Positions 7,218 to 13,651 of a stretch of 19,645 nucleotides of DNA are shown in pieces. Source of the stretch: Halobacteriales archaeon QH_8_67_36. Its GTDB lineage: Archaea; Halobacteriota; Halobacteria; Halobacteriales; Haloarculaceae. The position numbers were made by a program, and so were the translations under genes. Within the stretch, counting starts at the first letter, position 1; each line of letters starts with the position of its first letter. The stretch spans positions 1 to 19,645 of the forward strand of contig PXQZ01000099.1 of the NCBI GenBank assembly GCA_003021755.1, given 5' to 3'. The notes below the pieces were generated by a model. It made no database searches, was not told the DNA's origin, and worked only from the letters and a program-made list of their open reading frames with translations.

Positions 7218-8228
7218 GTGACGACGAGCCGGCGCGATATCGCGATTTCGGTGCTGCAGTACGGCGTCGGCATCGCCGCGCTCGCCTTCCTCCTCTCGCA
7301 GGTCGATGTCGGGACGGTGTCCGCCCGGCTCCGGGCGACCGACCCCGCCGTCCTCGTCGCCGTGGTTCTGGTCACCGTCGGTGGCGTCCTCGCCCGCTTC
7401 GACACGTGGCGAGCCGTCGTCGCGCCCTTCGCACGGATTCGCCTGCTCACCGCCGGCCGCGTCGACCTGGCGGTGAACTTCGTTAACCAGTTGCTCCCCT
7501 CGCGGCTCTCCGGTCGGCTCGCCGCCCCCTTCGTCCTGAAGGCCGAAACCGGCATCGACTACGGCGACGCGACCGCCGCCGCGGGTGCCCACACCGGCAT
7601 CTACGCCGTCTGCTACAGCGTCGTCTCGGCCGCCGGCCTCGTCGCCGTCGCCGGGCGGGTCTCCACCGGGCTCCTGGTCCTGCTGGCGCTGTCGACGGCG
7701 CTGTATCTCGTCGCGGGTCTCGTCGTCCTGCTGGCCGGGATGAACCTCACCGTACTGGACCGGCTGGTCGGGTTCCTGGCCGCGCTGGCCGAACCCGTGC
7801 CACGGGTCGGCCCCGCGCTCGCCGACCGAATCCGTGCTGTCCCGAACATCACCGAGAGCTCCGCCGACGCGTTCGGCCGCATCTCGACGGACCCGCGCAT
7901 CTGGCTTCGCTACGCCGTCGGCTGGGCCGGGGCCCTCGTCGTCGCCCCCGGCGCCCGCGTCTGGCTGCTGTTGCTCTCCTTTGGTGCGACGGTGGACCCC
8001 CTCCTGCTCCCCCTCTATCTGGTGACGGCATACAGCATCACGCTGCTCCCGCTCACGCCCGGCGGCATCGGCGTCACGGAGGCGACCGCGACCGCCGTCT
8101 TCGTCGGGCTGGGCGTTCCGGAAGCGGCCGTCATCCCCGTCATCTTCCTCGACCGCTTCCTCGGCGTCTATCTGCCCGCCCTCGTCGGCTGGTACCCCAC
8201 GCTCGACACGGACTTGTCTGTACTTTGA
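7218..8228 (+). CDS. Lysylphosphatidylglycerol synthase TM-region / AglD-type membrane protein
   Basis: The product is 336 residues with about seven to eight membrane helices. Two signatures of the LPG_synthase_TM (UPF0104) family are visible: NFVNQLLPSRLSGR (87-100) and LTPGGIGVTE (279-288). In bacteria this domain is the lipid-flippase half of MprF; in haloarchaea the AglD C-terminal domain belongs here and acts in protein N-glycosylation. The protein lacks an attached glycosyltransferase domain, and the soluble GT2 encoded first in the operon could supply it in trans (inference). The start is GTG at 7218, one base after the deacetylase stop; this spacing excludes a separate promoter. It is the last gene of the operon, with 172 bp to the next start. 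Confidence 0.87.
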   Translation: MTTSRRDIAISVLQYGVGIAALAFLLSQVDVGTVSARLRATDPAVLVAVVLVTVGGVLARFDTWRAVVAPFARIRLLTAGRVDLAVNFVNQLLPSRLSGRLAAPFVLKAETGIDYGDATAAAGAHTGIYAVCYSVVSAAGLVAVAGRVSTGLLVLLALSTALYLVAGLVVLLAGMNLTVLDRLVGFLAALAEPVPRVGPALADRIRAVPNITESSADAFGRISTDPRIWLRYAVGWAGALVVAPGARVWLLLLSFGATVDPLLLPLYLVTAYSITLLPLTPGGIGVTEATATAVFVGLGVPEAAVIPVIFLDRFLGVYLPALVGWYPTLDTDLSVL

Positions 8229-8400
8229 GGTGTGGAGACACCGTCCCGGCAGTGACGGGTGCCAACGAGTCCCGCTAGTAATCCCTACTACCGTCGTTGG
8301 TGGTGCCAGAACACTTTGCTAGCGGGCGTCCTGGTTTGCAGCCATATCACCCCCCACTGCTTGGGCAAAGACCTATCGACCCGGGCTCTCACCATCCGGT

Positions 8401-9204
8401 ATGGCCGAGGACGAAGACGACGACCTCGAAACCATCGTCGGTGGCGCGGTCACGATGCTCGTCTTCACCGTCGCCTTCGGACTCATGTTCGTGGGTGTCC
8501 CCTACTTCTGGGTCGCCTTTCCCGTCGGCTTCGGCGGGCTACTCCCGATGGCCCTGGGTGCGACGCGGCTCTACCGCCGTCGACGGGAATCGGAACAGTG
8601 GCCCACTGATGAGGACGACGACGCGCTGGCGGCGCTGCGGGAGCGCGGGGCTGGTACAGGGCTCGCTGCGCCGGAGAACGAGCGTGTACTGGTTGGCACG
8701 AAGCTCCTGTTCGTCGGCGAACTGGTCGGTCTGGGGGACGACGCCGTAGCGCAGCAGTTCCGTGTAGTCACCCGGGGTCGCCCGCCGGGGAACGGAATTC
8801 GGCGGCCGCTCGCCGAACTCGGCGACGATTTCATAATCCGTCTCCTCCTCGACCAGCGAGCGAACGTAGTTGCGCTGTCGTTCCCCGTTGCGGTAGTAGG
8901 TTCCCTGCTTCAGATACAGGAGGTCGCGGTAACCAAGCTGGATGTACTCGGGACAGGGGTTGGTCTCCGCGCGGGTCTCGAACCGGTGGTTGATATCCAT
9001 CCCGTGGGGCACCGCGATGTCTTGGAGGTTCACACGGTACACCTCGACCGTCTCGTTCCCGTCGGCGTTCTCGGCCAGCCACCGGTCGGCGTCGTCGCGG
9101 GGCATCGAGGCGAAGCCGACCGTCCCCATGCCGGCGTAGATGGCTGTCGTGACCAGCAGGAGCGCCATCACTGGGCGGGCTATGGCTGGCGTTGCCCCGT
9201 GTAA
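8401..9204 (+). CDS. Small two-helix membrane protein with truncated SHOCT-like tail; frame runs on antisense to the GT39 gene
   Basis: The recognisable part is residues 1-82: an acidic N-terminus (MAEDEDDDLE), two hydrophobic helices (about 11-33 and 36-54) ending in a basic patch RLYRRRR, then an acidic linker and DDDALAALRER (72-82). That last block is the usual opening of a SHOCT domain in haloarchaeal proteins, which should continue with about 25 residues rich in R, E and L. Here the continuation is missing in all three frames, and the frame stays open to 9204 across sequence that is antisense to the convergent glycosyltransferase. I read residues from about 83 on as non-native. A TATA-like ACCTATC (8369-8375) precedes the ATG by about 29 bp. 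Function unknown. Confidence 0.5.
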   Translation: MAEDEDDDLETIVGGAVTMLVFTVAFGLMFVGVPYFWVAFPVGFGGLLPMALGATRLYRRRRESEQWPTDEDDDALAALRERGAGTGLAAPENERVLVGTKLLFVGELVGLGDDAVAQQFRVVTRGRPPGNGIRRPLAELGDDFIIRLLLDQRANVVALSFPVAVVGSLLQIQEVAVTKLDVLGTGVGLRAGLEPVVDIHPVGHRDVLEVHTVHLDRLVPVGVLGQPPVGVVAGHRGEADRPHAGVDGCRDQQERHHWAGYGWRCPV

Positions 9205-10407
9205 GTCCGTCAACGCGTTCGCCAGCAATAACGCCACCAGCGGGAACGTCGGGAGGAGGTGATGGACCCGGAAGTCGTGCCACTGGGAGAACATCACCAG
9301 ATAGACGGCGAGCACGACGAGTGTGAGGGCGATACCGTAGCGGCTCTCGCGGCGCTTGCGCAGGCCCGCGATGCTGCCAAGGACGCCGGCGACCGACGCG
9401 AAAAACAGCGGCAGCCCCATCCCGCTGACGTAGCCCCGGAGGAACCACCACGTGATGGGGGCATCCGGACCCGTAGGGTGGCTCATCCGCGAGGCCGAGC
9501 CGCCGAACACTCGCTCCACGAACTGATCGACACCGCCGACGAGGAACGTGGGGAAGCCGAGCAGTATCGTCACTAGCCCCGTCGTCGCGCCGATGGCGAG
9601 CAGCCGCGGGGCGAGCAGCGTCCCCAGGGTGTCGTCGGCCTTCAGCGCCCGGAGGACGTGGGCGACGCCGACCGCGAGGATGACCGGCGCGGCGGTGAGT
9701 TTGAACGCGATGGCGGCCCCGCCACAGGCCGCGCCGACGTAGAAGGGGAGTCGTTCGCCGCTGTGGACGTAGACGTACAGGAAGTTCAGCGCGAGCAGGA
9801 CGAAAAACAGCGCCGGCATGTCCTCGCCGCCCTCGTGGGCGATGGTGAGAAAGCCGAAGGTCAGCGTGAGGATGGTCGCGGCCAGCCGGCCGGTCGGCCG
9901 GTCGACGGCGGCGGTGCCCAGCCGGTAGGTCAGGTACACACAGCCCACGGCGAAGACAGCGTTGAACAGCCGCACGAGCGACACGCTCCAGGTCCAGACC
10001 CATTCGGGCGTGCCGGCCCAGAGGTTGTAGTAGCCAAACGCCGGGTTGGGGTAGCCGACCGACGTGAAAACCTCCCCGCGGCCGGTCACCAGCGCGACGA
10101 CGACGACCGGGAGCAGGGCCAGGGCGAACAGGTACAGCGTCGCGCCGAAGGGGACGCGGCTCCACTCCACCCCGTTCCGTAGCGACTCGATACTCGGGTC
10201 GGCGAGTACCCGGCCGATGGGGACCATCGCGTCTATCAGGCGGTCCTTCTCGTCCCGCGTCGCGAAGTTCGGGACGCGGTGGAAAAACCAGAAACTCGCG
10301 AGCAAGGCTGCAGCGACCATGATGTATGGAAGGAACGGGTCGGCGCGGAAGTCCTCGCGGACCTGCGACCGCACCCGGTCGAACGGCGCCCGCCCGGGAC
10401 CGAACAT
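8539..10407 (-). CDS. GT39/ArnT-like multi-spanning membrane glycosyltransferase
   Basis: The product is 622 residues. About 11-12 hydrophobic segments fill residues 25-430, followed by a C-terminal soluble domain of about 180 residues. The first loop after helix 1 contains RDEK (51-54), placed like the catalytic acidic motif of GT-C transferases of the ArnT/PMT type; HEGGEDMP (191-198) is the second conserved loop. Such enzymes use a polyprenyl-phosphate sugar outside the membrane. I start it at the ATG at 10407; a TTG nine codons upstream (10434) also keeps the frame. The last ~33 residues, after LVLRRSEP, are antisense to the SHOCT-like gene and look non-native, so the original stop may have been lost. 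The lipid-linked sugar donor could come from the neighbouring GT2 operon (inference). Confidence 0.82.
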   Translation of the reverse strand: MFGPGRAPFDRVRSQVREDFRADPFLPYIMVAAALLASFWFFHRVPNFATRDEKDRLIDAMVPIGRVLADPSIESLRNGVEWSRVPFGATLYLFALALLPVVVVALVTGRGEVFTSVGYPNPAFGYYNLWAGTPEWVWTWSVSLVRLFNAVFAVGCVYLTYRLGTAAVDRPTGRLAATILTLTFGFLTIAHEGGEDMPALFFVLLALNFLYVYVHSGERLPFYVGAACGGAAIAFKLTAAPVILAVGVAHVLRALKADDTLGTLLAPRLLAIGATTGLVTILLGFPTFLVGGVDQFVERVFGGSASRMSHPTGPDAPITWWFLRGYVSGMGLPLFFASVAGVLGSIAGLRKRRESRYGIALTLVVLAVYLVMFSQWHDFRVHHLLPTFPLVALLLANALTDLHGATPAIARPVMALLLVTTAIYAGMGTVGFASMPRDDADRWLAENADGNETVEVYRVNLQDIAVPHGMDINHRFETRAETNPCPEYIQLGYRDLLYLKQGTYYRNGERQRNYVRSLVEEETDYEIVAEFGERPPNSVPRRATPGDYTELLRYGVVPQTDQFADEQELRANQYTLVLRRSEPCTSPALPQRRQRVVVLISGPLFRFPSTAVEPRRTQGHRE

Positions 10408-10518
10408 ACTCCGATAAATCCTCAGGGACGACAAAAGTCGTCTGGTCTCGGTCGGACATCCGTCCGAAGCCGTCGTATGGCCGATAGACGCGGTACCCGG
10501 GCCGATGCGGTCTGAGAG

Positions 10519-10528
10519 TTATACTTTT
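10519..10528 (+). promoter_or_regulatory. TATA box of dhaK
   Basis: TTATACTTTT is centred about 30 bp before the ATG at 10553, predicting a start of transcription a few bases ahead of it. An out-of-frame ATG at 10543 lies just upstream of the predicted transcript start and would not be read. Confidence 0.55.
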
Positions 10529-10552
10529 GTAGCAGGTGAAGTATGAATAACC

Positions 10553-11551
10553 ATGAAGAAACTGGTCAACGACCCCGAGGACGTAGTCGACGAGATGCTC
10601 GACGGACTGGTGGCCGAACGGCCGGGTTCGTTACGACGGGTCCCGGACTCGAACATCCTCGTCAGGCAGGACGCGCCGGTCGAGGGGAAAGTCGCCGTGA
10701 CGAGCGGCGGCGGCAGCGGTCACGAACCCGCCTTTGCCGGCTACATCGGCGAGGGGTTCCTCGACGGCGCCGCTTCGGGGGAAGTGTTCACCTCGCCCAC
10801 GCCTGACATGTTCGAGACGCTGGTCCGGTCGGTCGACGCCGGCGAGGGCGTCGTCGTCATCATCAACAACTACGACGGCGACATCATGAACCTCGAGACG
10901 GCGGTCGAGATGCTAGAGACGGAGGGGGACATCGACATCGAGACGGTCATCGTAAACGACGACGTCGCGGTCGAGGACTCCGAGTTCACGACGGGCCGAC
11001 GCGGGGTCGCTGGCGCGACGTTCGCCCTCAAGATCGCCAGCGCGAAAGCGACACAGGGGGCCGACCTGGAGACGGTCGCCGAGACGGCCCGGGCGGCCAT
11101 CGACCGCATCGGCACCATGAGCATGGCGTTGACGCCCTGTGTAACCCCCGAGAAAGGTGACCCCACGTTCGCCCTCGGCGAGGACGAGATGGAGATCGGC
11201 ATCGGCCTCCACGGCGAACCGGGCGTCGAACGCACCGAACTCGCGTCGGCGGACGGGATAACCGACCGGCTCCTCGACGGCGTGCTGGACGACCTGGACC
11301 CCTCCGGCGAAGTCGCGACCATCGTCAACGGGACGGGCGGCACGCCGCTGATGGAGCTGTACGTCGTCAATAGGCGGCTCCGGGAGCGCCTCAACGACGC
11401 CGGCCTCGACCACTGGCGAGCGTGGGTCGGCGAGTACATGAGTTCCCTGGACATGTGTGGGTGCTCGGTAACGGTGATGGATGTCGACGAGGAGCTGAAG
11501 GAGCTGCTCGCTGCCCCGGCCGACTCCCCCGGCATGACCGTCGTCGAGTGA
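10553..11551 (+). CDS. dhaK: Dihydroxyacetone kinase subunit DhaK
   Basis: This 332-residue protein is the substrate-binding subunit of PTS-type dihydroxyacetone kinase, which makes dihydroxyacetone phosphate. TSGGGSGHEP carries H57; NNYDGD carries the general base D110; IGLHGEPG carries H220, the His that binds the DHA carbonyl covalently. Length and both substrate sites are intact. Phosphate transfer needs DhaL (ADP-bound) and a PTS-type DhaM or an ATP-dependent partner; in Haloferax these genes sit together. None follows here: 158 bp without a gene, then a lipoprotein on the other strand. So the subunit either pairs with a DhaL encoded elsewhere, or serves as a DHA-binding protein. A TATA box at 10519-10528 indicates its own promoter, separate from the divergent glycosyltransferase. 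Confidence 0.93.
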   Translation: MKKLVNDPEDVVDEMLDGLVAERPGSLRRVPDSNILVRQDAPVEGKVAVTSGGGSGHEPAFAGYIGEGFLDGAASGEVFTSPTPDMFETLVRSVDAGEGVVVIINNYDGDIMNLETAVEMLETEGDIDIETVIVNDDVAVEDSEFTTGRRGVAGATFALKIASAKATQGADLETVAETARAAIDRIGTMSMALTPCVTPEKGDPTFALGEDEMEIGIGLHGEPGVERTELASADGITDRLLDGVLDDLDPSGEVATIVNGTGGTPLMELYVVNRRLRERLNDAGLDHWRAWVGEYMSSLDMCGCSVTVMDVDEELKELLAAPADSPGMTVVE

Positions 11552-11709
11552 GACGGCTTACCGTAGCGATTCATCGGTAGCGCAGGCCACAGGTCGTCGC
11601 TCTCAGAACAGAACTCACGACGACTCCCGATACGTTATGCCGGTCGTGCCGTCCGGAACCCGACTGTCGACGTATGCAAACGAAACGCGTGTCGCGGTGT
11701 CGGCGTCAG

Positions 11710-12468
11710 CTACGGTGCCTCTGACTCGTCGACCCAGGCGGGTTTGGTGAGGGTAATGTCGCCGTATTCGGCCGACATTTCACCGCCGTAAGTCCCGTCC
11801 TGGGTCTCGATCTCGATGGTTGCCGAGTGAATCTGTCCCTCGGAACTGATGACCATCTCCCCATCTACTGACTGCACCTCGCTCTGCTCGAATCCGTAGT
11901 TTATACCCTGGCCGGTGTTCAGCCCGGTCTCGTTGAGCGAATCGCTCTCGTACACGGTCGCCTGCTCTCCGTCGACTGTGGTGGTGCCGGTCTGCTCCCA
12001 CTCGACGACACCGACGTAGAAGAGGGCCCCGCCGGCGGTGAAACTACCCGAGATGCCAATGCCGGCCCCAATGAAACTATCCGGTCCACCGTACTGCACG
12101 TCCCCGGTCGTGCCGTTCCGAACGGCGACGTAGTCCTCAGTGGTGTACAACTCCGAGGTCGTCCCCGACTCGTCGGTGTACTCGGTGAGTTTACGATCGT
12201 TCGACGTATCGTTTCGGATCAGCGCGCTGGACTGTTGGCTGCCGTTGTACCACGTCCCGTCGATTTCCGTGGCACTCGAGAACGTATTATCATCGCTTAC
12301 CGCCGACCGCGGTGTGATATCGCTCAACGTTGAGTTACCATTACCCGTGCCGGTCGCCGTTGCGTTCATCTCCGAGTCCTCGGTCGGCGATGCAGCCCCG
12401 CCGCCGCCCCCGCTACAGCCGGCGAGTAGTATCATCGCCGCGACCAGTACGACTGTTAGTTTTCGCAT
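11710..12468 (-). CDS. Haloarchaeal lipoprotein (DUF7537-like)
   Basis: The product is 252 residues. An n-region MRKLT and hydrophobic core end in the lipobox LLAGC with the lipid-attached C18, followed by a Gly/Ser/Thr-rich acidic tether typical of haloarchaeal Sec lipoproteins. The mature part is beta-rich (TWYNGSQ, YTTEDYVAVRNGTT, GEQATVYESD, YGDITLTKP) and resembles the LppX/LolA-like haloarchaeal lipoproteins annotated as DUF7537; that family name is a recollection. It has several N-x-S/T sequons, so N-glycosylation is possible. The ATG at 12468 is chosen because the signal peptide begins there; an upstream ATG at 12576 would bury it. The gene stands alone, and the weak promoter region upstream merges into the repeat-rich spacer. 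Confidence 0.72.
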   Translation of the reverse strand: MRKLTVVLVAAMILLAGCSGGGGGAASPTEDSEMNATATGTGNGNSTLSDITPRSAVSDDNTFSSATEIDGTWYNGSQQSSALIRNDTSNDRKLTEYTDESGTTSELYTTEDYVAVRNGTTGDVQYGGPDSFIGAGIGISGSFTAGGALFYVGVVEWEQTGTTTVDGEQATVYESDSLNETGLNTGQGINYGFEQSEVQSVDGEMVISSEGQIHSATIEIETQDGTYGGEMSAEYGDITLTKPAWVDESEAP

Positions 12469-12828
12469 AAAACCGTAGTTACAATGAACTGGTAAATAAT
12501 TTGGGGCCATTTTGGGTAGAAATACATCTGCGACTGACACCCGTTTTCTTATCGCGCCGCTCCGCGGACGTGACACTCGCGGTCAGTGTTCCACACGAGC
12601 GAAGCGAACGTGGAGCACGTCCGGAGGTGAACGAAGTGACCGTCCAGCGAGATTTGAACTGCTGATAGACGGTCGCGCTGCGACTATCGTGCTCACATCT
12701 CCGCACGGAGTTTCCTGCAGCATAGACTCCTCGCTACGCTCGTCGTGTTGTGCTGCAGAGAAACGTCCGGACGGAGTTCCACGCGAGCGAAGCGAGCGTG
12801 GAGCACGTCCGTACGTGAACGAAGTGAA
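12469..12828. other. Intergenic spacer with degenerate tRNA-Arg 3'-end copies
   Basis: This 360-bp spacer holds no credible gene. It contains a degenerate direct repeat whose second copy runs into the tRNA-Arg gene (12588-12660 and 12776-12850), an additional 13-base copy of the tRNA 3' end at 12763-12775, and small inverted repeats such as CCACGC/GCGTGG around GAGCGAAGCGA. No integrase reading frame is present. Confidence 0.7.
12588..12660. repeat. Direct repeat copy A (tRNA-Arg 3'-end flank)
   Basis: This 73-base copy begins GTTCCACACGAGCG and ends GAGATTTGAACT. It matches 12776-12850 with about five substitutions and a small gap. Its last bases echo the T-loop of the tRNA-Arg gene (ATTTGAAC on the plus strand), but the T stem no longer pairs. 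Confidence 0.75.
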
Positions 12829-12850
12829 CGTCCGGACGGAGATTTGAACT
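12776..12850. repeat. Direct repeat copy B, running into tRNA-Arg
   Basis: This 75-base partner of copy A begins GTTCCACGCGAGCG and ends GAGATTTGAACT. The last 22 bases are the true 3' part of the tRNA-Arg gene, so copy B is the intact parent. Confidence 0.75.
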
Positions 12851-12901
12851 CCGGTCCCTGGCTCCGCAAGCCAAGAGGATAGTCCACTACCCTACCCGGA
12901 C
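12829..12901 (-). tRNA. tRNA-Arg (anticodon GCG)
   Basis: On the minus strand the 73-base gene starts GTCCGGG and ends TCCGGAC plus discriminator G. The acceptor stem pairs throughout (one G-U). The anticodon arm is TTGGC / loop TTGCGGA / GCCAG, giving anticodon GCG, which reads CGC and CGT. The T arm is CGGAG / TTCAAAT / CTCCG. No CCA is encoded, which fits the presence of the CCA enzyme at 16560-17957. A TATA-like CTTTTCATA lies about 30 bp upstream (12926-12934). No intron. Confidence 0.93.
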
Positions 12902-13036
12902 TCATGTTGAGTGAGGGTGGTCGGTATGAAAAGGATGACGGTTCGACCCCCACCACGCGGAGGGTGCTCACATCACGTTCAAAGTCGCGTTTGACCCATC
13001 AAAAGGCCCTTTCTCTCGGGGGGTACACCACTGAGC

Positions 13037-13516
13037 ATGGACAGACGAGCCCTCCTCGGGACCATCTGTACGGGTAGTATCATCGCGCTCACGGGCTGTC
13101 TCGGCAGCGATGTCGGGACACCCACCGGAAACCGGACTGCCAGCGCCACGCCGACACCGGCGCCGACGCCGGCATTGACCGACTCCGAGTTCGAGGTCAC
13201 CTCGACACAGGGCGGCACGGAGACGGACAGCGCGACCGTTGCCGTCAACGGGCACAACGTCGTCGTCGAAGGAACCACCTGGGGGCGTAACGGCTGTCGG
13301 ACCGCCGAACTCGACAGCGTCAACTACGACGGCGACACGCTGACCGTCGCCGTCGCGACGACGCGGCGGGACGACGCCGGCGACGCGTGTACACAGGGCA
13401 TCGTCGAACTATCGTACCGGGCGACAGTCGAGTTCGAGAACGGGCTCCCGGGTACCGTCGTCGTCACGCACGACCACGGCGACGGGCCGGAGACGGTCGT
13501 GACTACCTCGCCGTAG
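13037..13516 (+). CDS. Small haloarchaeal lipoprotein (twin-arginine type signal)
   Basis: The product is 159 residues. The N-terminus MDRRALLG has an RR pair followed by a weak hydrophobic core and the lipobox LTGC with C21, the layout of a Tat-exported haloarchaeal lipoprotein. A Thr/Pro-rich linker (TPTPAPTP) leads to an about 110-residue beta-rich domain with two cysteines (in GRNGCRTAE and GDACTQG) that could form a disulfide outside the cell. I do not recognise a named domain. It stands alone between tRNA-Arg and rpa2, on the same strand as rpa2 but 135 bp away, and rpa2 has its own promoter. Confidence 0.7.
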   Translation: MDRRALLGTICTGSIIALTGCLGSDVGTPTGNRTASATPTPAPTPALTDSEFEVTSTQGGTETDSATVAVNGHNVVVEGTTWGRNGCRTAELDSVNYDGDTLTVAVATTRRDDAGDACTQGIVELSYRATVEFENGLPGTVVVTHDHGDGPETVVTTSP

Positions 13517-13612
13517 CGACCGGACGTTTATATCCGGAGCCGCACCCATCCGACAGTATGGCGAGTTCGGCGACGGAATCGAGAGACGGCAGCGGGTCGC
13601 TCGGGCAACGAC

Positions 13613-13624
13613 AACGCTTAAGCG
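13613..13624 (+). promoter_or_regulatory. Promoter core of rpa2
   Basis: AACGCTTAAGCG contains the palindrome CGCTTAAGCG (13615-13624), centred about 32 bp before the ATG at 13652. The first ten bases are identical to the histone-gene promoter core at 15102-15111. Confidence 0.5.
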
Positions 13625-13651
13625 CGCCCCAGACATGGCTTCCATAGATAG

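Noticed and set aside
8614..8760. Frameshift that would restore the SHOCT domain
   Set aside because: I read the sequence after DDDALAALRER in all three frames; none gives the expected R/E/L-rich continuation, so deletion is more likely than a frameshift.
11552..11709. TACCG...CGGTA hairpin after dhaK as a terminator
   Set aside because: Five base pairs without a following T tract; too weak to call.
12469..12828. Integrated element at tRNA-Arg
   Set aside because: The repeats look like attachment-site remnants, but there is no integrase or other element gene between them.
12479..12971. Several 75-110 codon frames between the lipoprotein and the next gene
   Set aside because: They cross the tRNA-Arg gene and its degenerate copies, lack promoters and have atypical composition.
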